This document shows positions 44,250 to 52,084 of a stretch of 64,000 bases of DNA, in pieces. Every line of letters starts with the position of its first letter. Within the stretch, counting starts at the first letter, position 1. The stretch comes from Candidatus Gastranaerophilales bacterium (GTDB taxonomy: Bacteria > Cyanobacteriota > Vampirovibrionia > Gastranaerophilales > Gastranaerophilaceae). The translations under genes were made by a program, and so were the position numbers. The notes below the pieces were generated by a model, which was not told the DNA's origin, did not search any database, and was given only the letters and a program-made list of their open reading frames with translations. The DNA lies in assembly GCA_944323165.1 (NCBI GenBank), contig CALURK010000002.1, positions 124,001 to 188,000 of the forward strand, written 5' to 3'.

Positions 44250-46931
44250 TTATTTTAAAGAATTTATTAATTCTTGTATTGCCTGCTGTTGGGTAGAAAT
44301 TTCTTCTATTCTCGCTGTTGTTTGTTCTACGAGTTCTTTTGGAGCATTTGCAACAAACTTCTCGTTCTTCATTCTACCCTCTAAAGAGTTCTTTTCATTT
44401 GTTAATTTTTCTAACTTCTTCTCTTGTCTTTTTATTTCTGCTTCTAAATCAATCAAGTCTGCTAGAGGAACAATTAGTTTAGACGCTGAAACAATTGCAG
44501 AAGCTGATTTAGGTGGAACAACAGCGTTCATATCCGCATAAGTTATCTTATTAACTTTTGCTAATCTATGAATATAAGATTCAATTTCTTCAAAAATCTC
44601 TTTTTCGCTCTTATCAGCTCTTATTTCTACATCAACAGTGGCTGATGTCGGAATATTAAAGCTTTGTCTTACGTTTCTTAATGAAGTAATTGTGTCAAAT
44701 ACCAACTTCATCTCAGATGCTTCTTTAGGGAAGCTTAGCTCTTCTGAGTAAACAGGGAAATCTGCTACTATTAAAGCTTTAGGGTTAATACCCTTGTGAG
44801 TGAAAGCTCCTACTTCTTTGCTACCAGGAATTAAGCTCCATACTTTTTCTGTAATATGCGGCATAATTGGGTGAAGCATTCTAAGCGACATATCCAACAC
44901 ATATCTTAGAACTCTTTGAGTATTTGCTTTCAATTCGCTATCCTGAAGTTGTATCTTAGCAATTTCAACATACCAATCGCAATATTCACTTCTGAAGAAA
45001 TCATACAATGTATGCGCAATTTCTCCTATTCTGTACTCTTTCATATACTGATTAACTAGTTTAGCAGTTTCATTTAATTGGTTTAAAATCCACTTATCTA
45101 CTAAAGTAAGTTTATCTTTATCAATAGGATTATCATCAACACCATCAAGGTTCATAAGAACAAATCTTGATGCGTTCCAGATTTTGTTTGCAAAATTTCT
45201 TCCGTATTCGAATCTTTCATCAGATACTTTAATATCCTGACCACCATAAGTACATAGGGATGTCATCGTAAAACGAAGAGCATCACAACCGTACTTATCA
45301 ATAATTTGAACCGGATCAATAGTATTACCTTTAGATTTGGACATTTTTTGCCCTTTTTCATCCCTTATAAGTCCGTGTATATAAACAGTAGAGAAAGGAG
45401 CTTTTCCTGTGAATTCAAGTCCCATTGTAATCATTCTTGCAACCCAGAAGAAAATGATATCAAATCCTGTTACAAGTACTGATGTAGGATAAAATTTCTT
45501 GAAATCATCTGTTTCAGCGTTAGGAAATCCCATTGTAGAGAATGGCCATAAGCCTGACGAGAACCAAGTATCAAGACAATCAGTATCTTGTACGTAATTT
45601 TCAGGATCAGGGTTTTCCTTTGCAACAACCATTTCTCCAGTAACCTTGTGATAATATGCAGGAATTTGATGTCCCCACCATAGTTGTCTTGAAATACACC
45701 AGTCACGGATGTTTTCCATCCAGCCTAAATAATTCTTTTCCCAACGCTCAGGGATAAATTTAATTCTTCCGTCTTTTACAGCAGCAATAGCTTCCTTAGC
45801 CAAAGGCGCCATCTTTACAAACCACTGTTCAGAAAGTAAAGGCTCAATTGTTGTATTACATCTTTGACATTTTCCAACGTTGTGTTCGTGATCCTTAACT
45901 CTTAGCAAGAAGTTGTTGTAGCTAAGCATATCAACTACCTTCTTACGAGCTTCATATCTGTCTAATCCTTGATATTCAGGCGGAACTTCTGCACAAGCTT
46001 TCATCTTACCTTCTTCATCAATAACCCAAATTGGTGAGAAGTTATGACGTTTCCCTACTTCATAATCATTAGGATCGTGTGCAGGAGTAATTTTTACGGC
46101 ACCTGTTCCAAAAGACTTGTCTACATATTCATCTGCAATAATCGGGATTCTTCTTCCTGAAAGTGGAATCATAACTGTTTTTCCGATAAGTTCCGAATAT
46201 TTCTTGTCTGATGGGTGAACAGCAATTGCAACATCTCCAAAAATAGTTTCAGGTCTTGTTGTTGCAACGATTATTGCTCCTGGTTCTCCAACCAGCGGGT
46301 AAGAAATTTCCCACAAATGTCCTTGTTCTGTTTCATATTCAGTTTCAATATCAGAAATCGCACTCTGGCATCGAGGACACCAGTTTACAATATATGCACC
46401 TTTATAAATAAGACCTTTATTATATAAGGTTACAAAAACTTCTTTAACGGCTTCGGAGCAGCCTTCATCAAAAGTAAATCTTTCTCTTGAACGGTCAAAA
46501 GAAGCTCCTAATCTCTTAAATTGGTTTAAAATTGCTGATTTATGCTCATTTGCCCACTTCCAAGTACGTTTTAGGAATTCTTCTCTGCCTATATCTTGTC
46601 TTGTCAGCCCTTCTTTTCTGAGCTGTTTTTCAACAACAGCTTGAGTTGCAATACCAGCGTGGTCAGTTCCCGGAAGCCAAAGAGCTTCATATCCGCTCAT
46701 TCTGTGATAACGGGTTAAAATATCTTGCAAAGTCCCATCAAGAGCGTGACCCATGTGTAATACTCCGGTAACATTCGGAGGCGGAATTACTATTGTGAAA
46801 GGAGGCTTATCTGAATGAGCGTCTGCTCTAAAGTATCCTCCGTCTTCCCAAAATTTATACATTTCCTCTTCTGTTGATTTTGCATCATAAACGGTCGGCA
46901 AATCATCAATTTTAGTTTTTGTTTCTGTCAT
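44250..46931 (-). CDS. valS: Valyl-tRNA synthetase
   Basis: Class I synthetase charging tRNA-Val. HIGH-type signature HMGH (in PPPNVTGVLHMGHALD, about residue 59), valine/threonine editing domain in the middle (TTRPETIFGDVAIAVHP), zinc-type Cys residues (CPRCQSAISDIETEYE), KMSKSKGNTIDP (about 540), and the C-terminal coiled-coil arm (LEAEIKRQEKKLEKLTNEK). The 893-residue length is typical. GAGGAA precedes the ATG at 46931. Confidence 0.98.
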   Translation of the reverse strand: MTETKTKIDDLPTVYDAKSTEEEMYKFWEDGGYFRADAHSDKPPFTIVIPPPNVTGVLHMGHALDGTLQDILTRYHRMSGYEALWLPGTDHAGIATQAVVEKQLRKEGLTRQDIGREEFLKRTWKWANEHKSAILNQFKRLGASFDRSRERFTFDEGCSEAVKEVFVTLYNKGLIYKGAYIVNWCPRCQSAISDIETEYETEQGHLWEISYPLVGEPGAIIVATTRPETIFGDVAIAVHPSDKKYSELIGKTVMIPLSGRRIPIIADEYVDKSFGTGAVKITPAHDPNDYEVGKRHNFSPIWVIDEEGKMKACAEVPPEYQGLDRYEARKKVVDMLSYNNFLLRVKDHEHNVGKCQRCNTTIEPLLSEQWFVKMAPLAKEAIAAVKDGRIKFIPERWEKNYLGWMENIRDWCISRQLWWGHQIPAYYHKVTGEMVVAKENPDPENYVQDTDCLDTWFSSGLWPFSTMGFPNAETDDFKKFYPTSVLVTGFDIIFFWVARMITMGLEFTGKAPFSTVYIHGLIRDEKGQKMSKSKGNTIDPVQIIDKYGCDALRFTMTSLCTYGGQDIKVSDERFEYGRNFANKIWNASRFVLMNLDGVDDNPIDKDKLTLVDKWILNQLNETAKLVNQYMKEYRIGEIAHTLYDFFRSEYCDWYVEIAKIQLQDSELKANTQRVLRYVLDMSLRMLHPIMPHITEKVWSLIPGSKEVGAFTHKGINPKALIVADFPVYSEELSFPKEASEMKLVFDTITSLRNVRQSFNIPTSATVDVEIRADKSEKEIFEEIESYIHRLAKVNKITYADMNAVVPPKSASAIVSASKLIVPLADLIDLEAEIKRQEKKLEKLTNEKNSLEGRMKNEKFVANAPKELVEQTTARIEEISTQQQAIQELINSLK

Positions 46932-47022
46932 ATAATAATTCCTCGCTCGTGTAAATCTAATAATAGAATAACATAAAAATAAAAATGGGTTTATTTAGTA
47001 ATAGTGATTTTTAATAAAAAAT

Positions 47023-47031
47023 TGTTATAAT
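47023..47031 (+). promoter_or_regulatory. Extended -10 promoter
   Basis: TGTTATAAT (TGn plus TATAAT at 47026-47031), no clear -35 box. Transcription should start at the ATG at 47039, giving a leaderless message. Confidence 0.5.
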
Positions 47032-47038
47032 AAGTATT

Positions 47039-47530
47039 ATGAAAAAATTTGTAATCTTAATATTAATGCTTTTGTTAGTTCCGACAGCTTTAGCGCAAGA
47101 CTATACGCTAAAAGCAGGAGTTTCTGTAAATGACGTTCCAAAAGCGTTATTTGGTAGCTGGAGAGTTAACGCAAAATTAGATGATACAAACAGTTATGGG
47201 ACTTTTAAACCAAACAGTGTAGATTTTTGGACCCTTTCGAGAGTCGGCGATAAAATAACTCTTACAAACCCTTTTACAGGTGCAACAGCAGATGTATCTT
47301 TAAAAGCAGTTGAGGGTAATGTAATAGTCTTTTCGAAAAAAGCTCCTTATGATAATAAAATGTTAACGGATACTATTACTATAAGGCTAACGGATAATAC
47401 ATTTTCCGGCATAAATACACTAAAATTAGAATCTTTTTCACTTGTAGATAACCATTTGATGAAAACAGAAACTGCAAGATATAACATAAGTGGAGAAAAG
47501 ATCTCAGGTGATAGTGTATTAAAGAAATAA
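47039..47530 (+). CDS. Exported protein of unknown function (163 aa)
   Basis: A clear signal peptide (residues 1-19: KKFVILILMLLLVPTALA) with cleavage before QDYTL. The mature part is beta-rich (GSWRVNAKLDDTNSYG, FWTLSRVGDKITLTNPFTGATADVSLKAVEGNVIVFSKKA) like small periplasmic or lipocalin-like barrels, but no family is recognised. It is flanked on the right by a long hairpin and has no ribosome site. Confidence 0.75.
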   Translation: MKKFVILILMLLLVPTALAQDYTLKAGVSVNDVPKALFGSWRVNAKLDDTNSYGTFKPNSVDFWTLSRVGDKITLTNPFTGATADVSLKAVEGNVIVFSKKAPYDNKMLTDTITIRLTDNTFSGINTLKLESFSLVDNHLMKTETARYNISGEKISGDSVLKK

Positions 47531-47532
47531 TC

Positions 47533-47573
47533 ATATGAATCGAGAGCCCTTCGTCAGGGCTCTCGATTCATAT
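47533..47573. repeat. Perfect 18-bp inverted repeat
   Basis: 47533-47550 pairs with 47556-47573, loop TCGTC. It lies between two convergent genes and is probably a terminator, but it lacks T-runs on both strands. Confidence 0.8.
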
Positions 47574-47619
47574 TCGACTAGAATAAAACTATGAAAAAGG
47601 AAGGAGGAGCGTTTTTAAA

Positions 47620-49203
47620 TTACCCATTAAATGTTTTATATGATGCTTCGATGTTATCATTGATAACTTTTTCTACAGCTTCAATTTCTGTAGTAATCTG
47701 TGTTCTTTCGTTATCAAGTCTTTGAAGTTTTAATTCAAGGTTTCTATCTTCTTGTTGTATGATTTCTGTTTTAGCGTTAATTTCTTTATTCTTTTGATCA
47801 TACAAGTAGGTTTCATATTCATATTCTGCATAAGCATCTTTATAAGCATCATTATCTGTTACAGTTGCTGCTTCAAGATTTACAGTTTCATATCTAGTAA
47901 CTTTGCCATCTTCCACTATTGGTATACCAATTGAAACGATCCTGCCTGAAGAGTCAAATGTTAGCTTACATCCACTATTTTCTGTAGCTTCGGTATATGT
48001 ACCGTTCGAAACTAATGAAAATACTTCAACCCTTGCTTGACCAGTACCACTGGAAATCATTTGCTGTTGTTGTAAATCTGCGGTTTTTACAAAGCAAGGA
48101 ACTTGTGTACCAGCTTCATTTTGTTGATAAAACATCTTAAAATCACGAAGAATAGCTGTTTCATCAGGTTTTCCGTTATCATTTCGATACTCTGGATATG
48201 AGTTTGCTATTGCTTCTAAAACTCCTTGGTAAGAAGAACTAAGCAGATCTTGCGATATAGCATAAGTTATATTTCCACCAACTGTTGTTCCTTGATTTGC
48301 CTTATCCGGATCATACTCACTATTCTTTAATTGTGTAGAACCGTCGCCATTAGGAGTTTCTTTATATATTTCTGTAACATCTCCGAAACTGTAAACTGTA
48401 TTACCATTTGCATCTTTACCGACTTCTGTACAAGTTATCTGCTTTGCATATCCATTTTCATCTGTCGTAAAGAATGTATAGCCACTTATTTGGTCGGCGT
48501 ACAAACCACCTTCATAATAGGTTTTAGCGCTTTGGTTATATGTCCAGTCTTGTGTGCTTTCACTATCCCAATCGTAGTCAGGATCGGATTTCTTTACTTC
48601 ACCAACTGTTGTCTGGATAAATACAAATTGTCCTGCACCAGCATTTTTTATAGCATCATCATAGTCTTTTGCTTGTATAAAATCACCATTATCGTTTTGA
48701 TAATAATAATATCCATCATAGTCAGAAACTTCACCATTAACTCCGTGCATGATGCTTTGGTTATCATTGTTTACTTCGTTAGATTGTAATTCATCGACAT
48801 CTTCGTAATAAGTTACAGGAGTCGGTACTGTATAATTATTAATTTTGTTTACATAGTAGTACTCAGGTATGTTATAAGATTCTACAGATTGGAAAGTACC
48901 ACCTTTAATGCAAGCACCATTCTTTTGGTATTTTATTTCAACATTATATGTATCATCTTTTTCTGGAATAATAGATCCTAATGTGAATTCAGAATCACCA
49001 ATCGTACCAGAATATTCGATGGTTTGGAAATCTGTTGTGGTTGGCGGGGTCGGAACTGTCATTGATAGCAAGCTGTTGTATAAAGCTGTTGCTTGTTGTG
49101 ATAGTACTGTTCTTGCCTGGTTGATTTGTTGACCTTGATATTCAAGGTTAGATTGTCGTGCCTGTAAACTTAACAATCTTGCTTGTGATGCTGACATTCC
49201 CAT
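47620..49203 (-). CDS. MGM-x-ASQ family large unknown protein, copy 2
   Basis: 527-residue paralogue of the gene at 12631-14124. It starts MGMSASQARLLSLQARQ followed by an amphipathic coil to about residue 45, and ends with a helical coil (QQEDRNLELKLQRLDNERTQITTEIEAVEKVINDNIEASYK) and FNG. The middle is Asp/Asn/Tyr/Gly/Thr-rich with no Cys cluster and no membrane segment. Both ends are conserved between the two genes and the centre is not, as expected for proteins that share an export or assembly signal and expose different centres. No signal peptide. GGAG precedes the ATG at 49203. Confidence 0.6.
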   Translation of the reverse strand: MGMSASQARLLSLQARQSNLEYQGQQINQARTVLSQQATALYNSLLSMTVPTPPTTTDFQTIEYSGTIGDSEFTLGSIIPEKDDTYNVEIKYQKNGACIKGGTFQSVESYNIPEYYYVNKINNYTVPTPVTYYEDVDELQSNEVNNDNQSIMHGVNGEVSDYDGYYYYQNDNGDFIQAKDYDDAIKNAGAGQFVFIQTTVGEVKKSDPDYDWDSESTQDWTYNQSAKTYYEGGLYADQISGYTFFTTDENGYAKQITCTEVGKDANGNTVYSFGDVTEIYKETPNGDGSTQLKNSEYDPDKANQGTTVGGNITYAISQDLLSSSYQGVLEAIANSYPEYRNDNGKPDETAILRDFKMFYQQNEAGTQVPCFVKTADLQQQQMISSGTGQARVEVFSLVSNGTYTEATENSGCKLTFDSSGRIVSIGIPIVEDGKVTRYETVNLEAATVTDNDAYKDAYAEYEYETYLYDQKNKEINAKTEIIQQEDRNLELKLQRLDNERTQITTEIEAVEKVINDNIEASYKTFNG

Positions 49204-49244
49204 AATTGAGTTCTCCTTTTTCCTTGTTTCTTTCTATACTACCT

Positions 49245-49297
49245 ATTACGGCATTTTTTTATAAAAACTTTAGGAATTTTAATAATATTGTTACAAA
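49245..49297 (-). promoter_or_regulatory. Three-part FliA/SigD-like promoter (copy 3)
   Basis: On the minus strand TTTGTAACAA (49288-49297), 15 bp, TAAAGTTT (49265-49272), 12 bp, GCCGTAAT (49245-49252), about 40 bases before the ATG at 49203. Confidence 0.75.
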
Positions 49298-49421
49298 AGT
49301 TAATAATATACCTCTGAAACCCAGTAAAATCAGACTTTTTATTTTTACAGAATTTCTGCTTAATATTCTAAAAAGCCTGTATCCTTTCGTTGTTAAACTC
49401 TTAAAGCAAGGTTTTTTATTC

Positions 49422-49450
49422 TTGCGTAAACCCTTTTTTTAAGTTACAAT
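49422..49450 (+). promoter_or_regulatory. Promoter of the operon starting at 49477
   Basis: TTGCGT (49422-49427), 17 bp, TACAAT (49445-49450). It probably drives the run from the zinc-finger gene towards hpt. Confidence 0.6.
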
Positions 49451-49476
49451 CAGGTAGAAGAGGAGAGGTCTTATAG

Positions 49477-49752
49477 ATGTCAGAAGAAAAAGTTATTAAA
49501 TTGGGTCGTAGAAGTAAAAATAAAGCGCAAGAGAGCGAGTCAACTCATCATCACGAAGGAATACAAGAGCCTGTTTACTGCAGTTTTTGCGGAAGACCTA
49601 ATACAGAAGTTATAAAGATGGTAAAAGGACCTGGGGTGAATATTTGCTCTGAATGTACTATGATTGCAGTACAATACCTAATACTAAATGATAGAATGCT
49701 TTCTGCTGATGCTCAGCAAATCTTGGATGCATTTTGGGGTAAGTGTAAATAG
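49477..49752 (+). CDS. Stand-alone ClpX-type zinc-binding domain protein
   Basis: 91 residues. Residues 32-65 match the C4 zinc-binding domain of ClpX: YCSFCGRPNTEVIKMVKGPG and ICSECTMIA, with Cys at 35, 38, 57 and 60. The AAA+ part is absent; the tail is a short helix. In ClpX this domain binds adaptors and substrates such as SspB and lambda O, so the protein may deliver substrates or compete with ClpX, which is encoded 8 kb away (57584). The N-tail is Lys/Glu-rich with three His. A promoter and GGAGAGG precede the ATG. Confidence 0.85.
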   Translation: MSEEKVIKLGRRSKNKAQESESTHHHEGIQEPVYCSFCGRPNTEVIKMVKGPGVNICSECTMIAVQYLILNDRMLSADAQQILDAFWGKCK

Positions 49753-49808
49753 GTTTATTATAAATTTTCTGAAAAATAATATTAAATGTCCGTAAAAAGA
49801 GAGGTTAT

Positions 49809-51404
49809 ATGAATAAGATTCAAATAAAAGCAGAAATACTTGCTACTTTAACAGCTCTGATGACTTCTAGTCAGCCGCAAGCATCTTTAATTACTGATTT
49901 AAAAAATATAGAAGACAAAAAGACTGTTTTAGAGGTTTTGATAAGAGAGCTTGTCAGTGCAAGTGAACAAAAGGCTGTTTTGATATGCTGGCTTCTTATG
50001 GAACTTATTGATAAAGAAACTCTGAATAATGAATTATGGAATGTTATAAAAGCTCCTGAATTTAATGATCACGTAAAAATGATAGCATTCAATATGTTAA
50101 AGGATTTGGGTAATAAGATTGATTATGATGTCATAAGCGGATATTTTGAAAAATTTAACGAATTAATAAATAAAGAAACAAAGCAACTTTTGGAAACAGC
50201 TATTATGAATCCTGAGGCTCAGATTGATTTTATGGATTTTTTGAATGCTTTGGGTGATGAGGATAAGATCATACTGATAAAGTCTTTGGAGGAAGATTAT
50301 GCAAATGATGCTTTGGCTAATATTCTAATACCTGTCTTTTTATATTATATGGATTCAGACGTCGGTTTGACGGCTCTTGATATTTTGGGCAGAACAAAAT
50401 CTCAGCTGGCATATCACGCATTGGAAAGTGCAATGACTTATGTTTCAGAAGATTTAAAAACAAAAATAAATAAAGCATTATCTGAGTTAAAGATGGGCGG
50501 GGTCAGAGTTGATAATACTATAGAGTTTTATCGTGAGATATTACGAGAGTCAAAGCCGTATAAAGTGTATACGTCATTCCCTGACGGACACGGTAATATG
50601 GCAATAATATTTTCTCGAATAAGAGCAAATAAGACGTTACAGTTTTTAGCTATAGTTATAAACGCAAGATATGGCATATTAGACTCGTTCGGATTTAACT
50701 CTATGACAGAGCAAGACTTTTATAAGATAGTTGATAAGTTTTATAATTACCAAGAAAAATATGAGATAAATGCGGGAGTTGCAAAATATTTGTTAGATCA
50801 GGCAGAAGAGAGCTCTCATATAAATGGTGAAACTATTCCTTATGAATATATATGCTGGCAAAGTATATTATTGGATATAGAGGCTGAGAAACCTGCAATA
50901 TACTTGGAAAAACGAGAATTAAATCAAAAGGATGTAGATAAGCTGTGTCTGAGTGATTATGTGCAGAATTGGTTTTTTGATGAAATTACATCTGAGGAGT
51001 TTAAGAAATTTATAGACAAGTTGTCAGTAGAATTTAAGGCAAACAATTTTAGCGTAGATTTGGATAAATTTGTGGCGGATAACTTTGATAGTATATACAG
51101 TGCCCAAGAACTTGCTTATAAACTTGTAACATTCAATATGGCGGCTTATTTGAGAATGCTTAAAGGTGATAAGGAGATTGCAGAAATATTTTATTCGTTG
51201 GGTTCCAATTACAGCTTTTTAACTAATATTTTGCGCAAGAGTATTTATGAATATTATGTCGGAAAACGTTATATTTTGAAAAATCAAAGAAAGGCATCAA
51301 GTATTTTTGAGAAGAAAACCCAGGGAAATTCAGACGATTTTAAGTTATTGCAACTGGATATGATAATATCGAGTATAGAAGCAAGGTGGGTTGATAATGC
51401 ATAA
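49809..51404 (+). CDS. HEAT-like helical protein of unknown function
   Basis: 531 residues, no signal peptide. The first 230 residues look like helical HEAT-type repeats (TLTALMTSSQPQASLITDLKNI, VLICWLLMELID, GLTALDILGRTKSQLAYHALESAM). The rest (about 235-531) has a distinct domain with YKVYTSFPDGHGNMAIIFSRI and a helical C-terminus. No known family recognised. It is preceded by a ribosome site (AGAGGT) and overlaps the ruvX start by eight bases. Confidence 0.65.
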   Translation: MNKIQIKAEILATLTALMTSSQPQASLITDLKNIEDKKTVLEVLIRELVSASEQKAVLICWLLMELIDKETLNNELWNVIKAPEFNDHVKMIAFNMLKDLGNKIDYDVISGYFEKFNELINKETKQLLETAIMNPEAQIDFMDFLNALGDEDKIILIKSLEEDYANDALANILIPVFLYYMDSDVGLTALDILGRTKSQLAYHALESAMTYVSEDLKTKINKALSELKMGGVRVDNTIEFYREILRESKPYKVYTSFPDGHGNMAIIFSRIRANKTLQFLAIVINARYGILDSFGFNSMTEQDFYKIVDKFYNYQEKYEINAGVAKYLLDQAEESSHINGETIPYEYICWQSILLDIEAEKPAIYLEKRELNQKDVDKLCLSDYVQNWFFDEITSEEFKKFIDKLSVEFKANNFSVDLDKFVADNFDSIYSAQELAYKLVTFNMAAYLRMLKGDKEIAEIFYSLGSNYSFLTNILRKSIYEYYVGKRYILKNQRKASSIFEKKTQGNSDDFKLLQLDMIISSIEARWVDNA

Positions 51405-51795
51405 AATAATGGCATTGGATGTTGGAACTAAGCGTATAGGTGTTGCATTAAGTGATTATTTGCAAGTTATAGCTGTTCCGTGTGTCTGTATTCAAAGAGA
51501 ACCCGAGAATAAGGCTATTGAAGAGATTACGAAAATTGCGAAAGAAAATCGTGTAGAAAAAATTGTTGTAGGGGTTCCAATCAATATGGACGGGAGTTTG
51601 GGGTTTCAAGCTCAGAATTGTATAGATTTTTCACAAAAATTGCATGGTTTTGATATAATATTAGAGGATGAACGTCTTACTTCGGAAGAAGCCGAGGAAC
51701 GTTTAAAGGAGCGTAAAGTTGATTTTCGCAAAAATAAAGGACTTGTCGATATAGAAAGTGCTTGTATAATATTAGAACAGTATTTAGGGAAATGA
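51397..51795 (+). CDS. ruvX: RuvX/YqgF-type Holliday-junction resolvase-like protein
   Basis: RNase H-fold protein implicated in 16S rRNA 5-prime maturation or recombination. Hallmarks are IMALDVGTKRIGVALSDYL (4-22), IVVGVPINMDGSLGFQAQ, LEDERLTSEEAEERL and the end motif VDIESACIILEQYL. 132 residues. I used the ATG at 51397 with AAGGTGG upstream, not the TTG two codons before. It overlaps both neighbours' coding ends slightly. Confidence 0.93.
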   Translation: MHKIMALDVGTKRIGVALSDYLQVIAVPCVCIQREPENKAIEEITKIAKENRVEKIVVGVPINMDGSLGFQAQNCIDFSQKLHGFDIILEDERLTSEEAEERLKERKVDFRKNKGLVDIESACIILEQYLGK

Positions 51796-51797
51796 TT

Positions 51798-52082
51798 ATG
51801 AGTGATGAAATTAAAGAAACTGAACTGCAGTATGTAGAAATTTATGATGAAGACGGAAATGTTATAAAGTGTGAAATTTACGATATAGTAGATTTTGATG
51901 AAAAGACTTATGCTCTACTTCTACCTTTAACTGAAGACGAAAATGATGAGGATTCTGAAGTTATTGTTATGCAATATGTAGAGGAGGGTGATGAAGGATA
52001 TTTCCAAAACATAGATAATGATGAAGAATTCAAAAGAGTTTGTGAGTATATAGAGTCATTGAGTGAAGAAGAGGGTGAATAA
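51798..52082 (+). CDS. DUF1292 (YrzB-like) protein
   Basis: 94 residues, very acidic. The segment VEIYDEDGNVIKCEIYDIVDFDEKTYALLLPL and the closing EEFKRVCEYIESL match DUF1292. In Bacillus the homologue sits beside ruvX (yrrK) as here, which supports the assignment. The start is ATG 51798, or 51792, which overlaps the ruvX stop. Confidence 0.85.
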   Translation: MSDEIKETELQYVEIYDEDGNVIKCEIYDIVDFDEKTYALLLPLTEDENDEDSEVIVMQYVEEGDEGYFQNIDNDEEFKRVCEYIESLSEEEGE

Positions 52083-52084
52083 GT

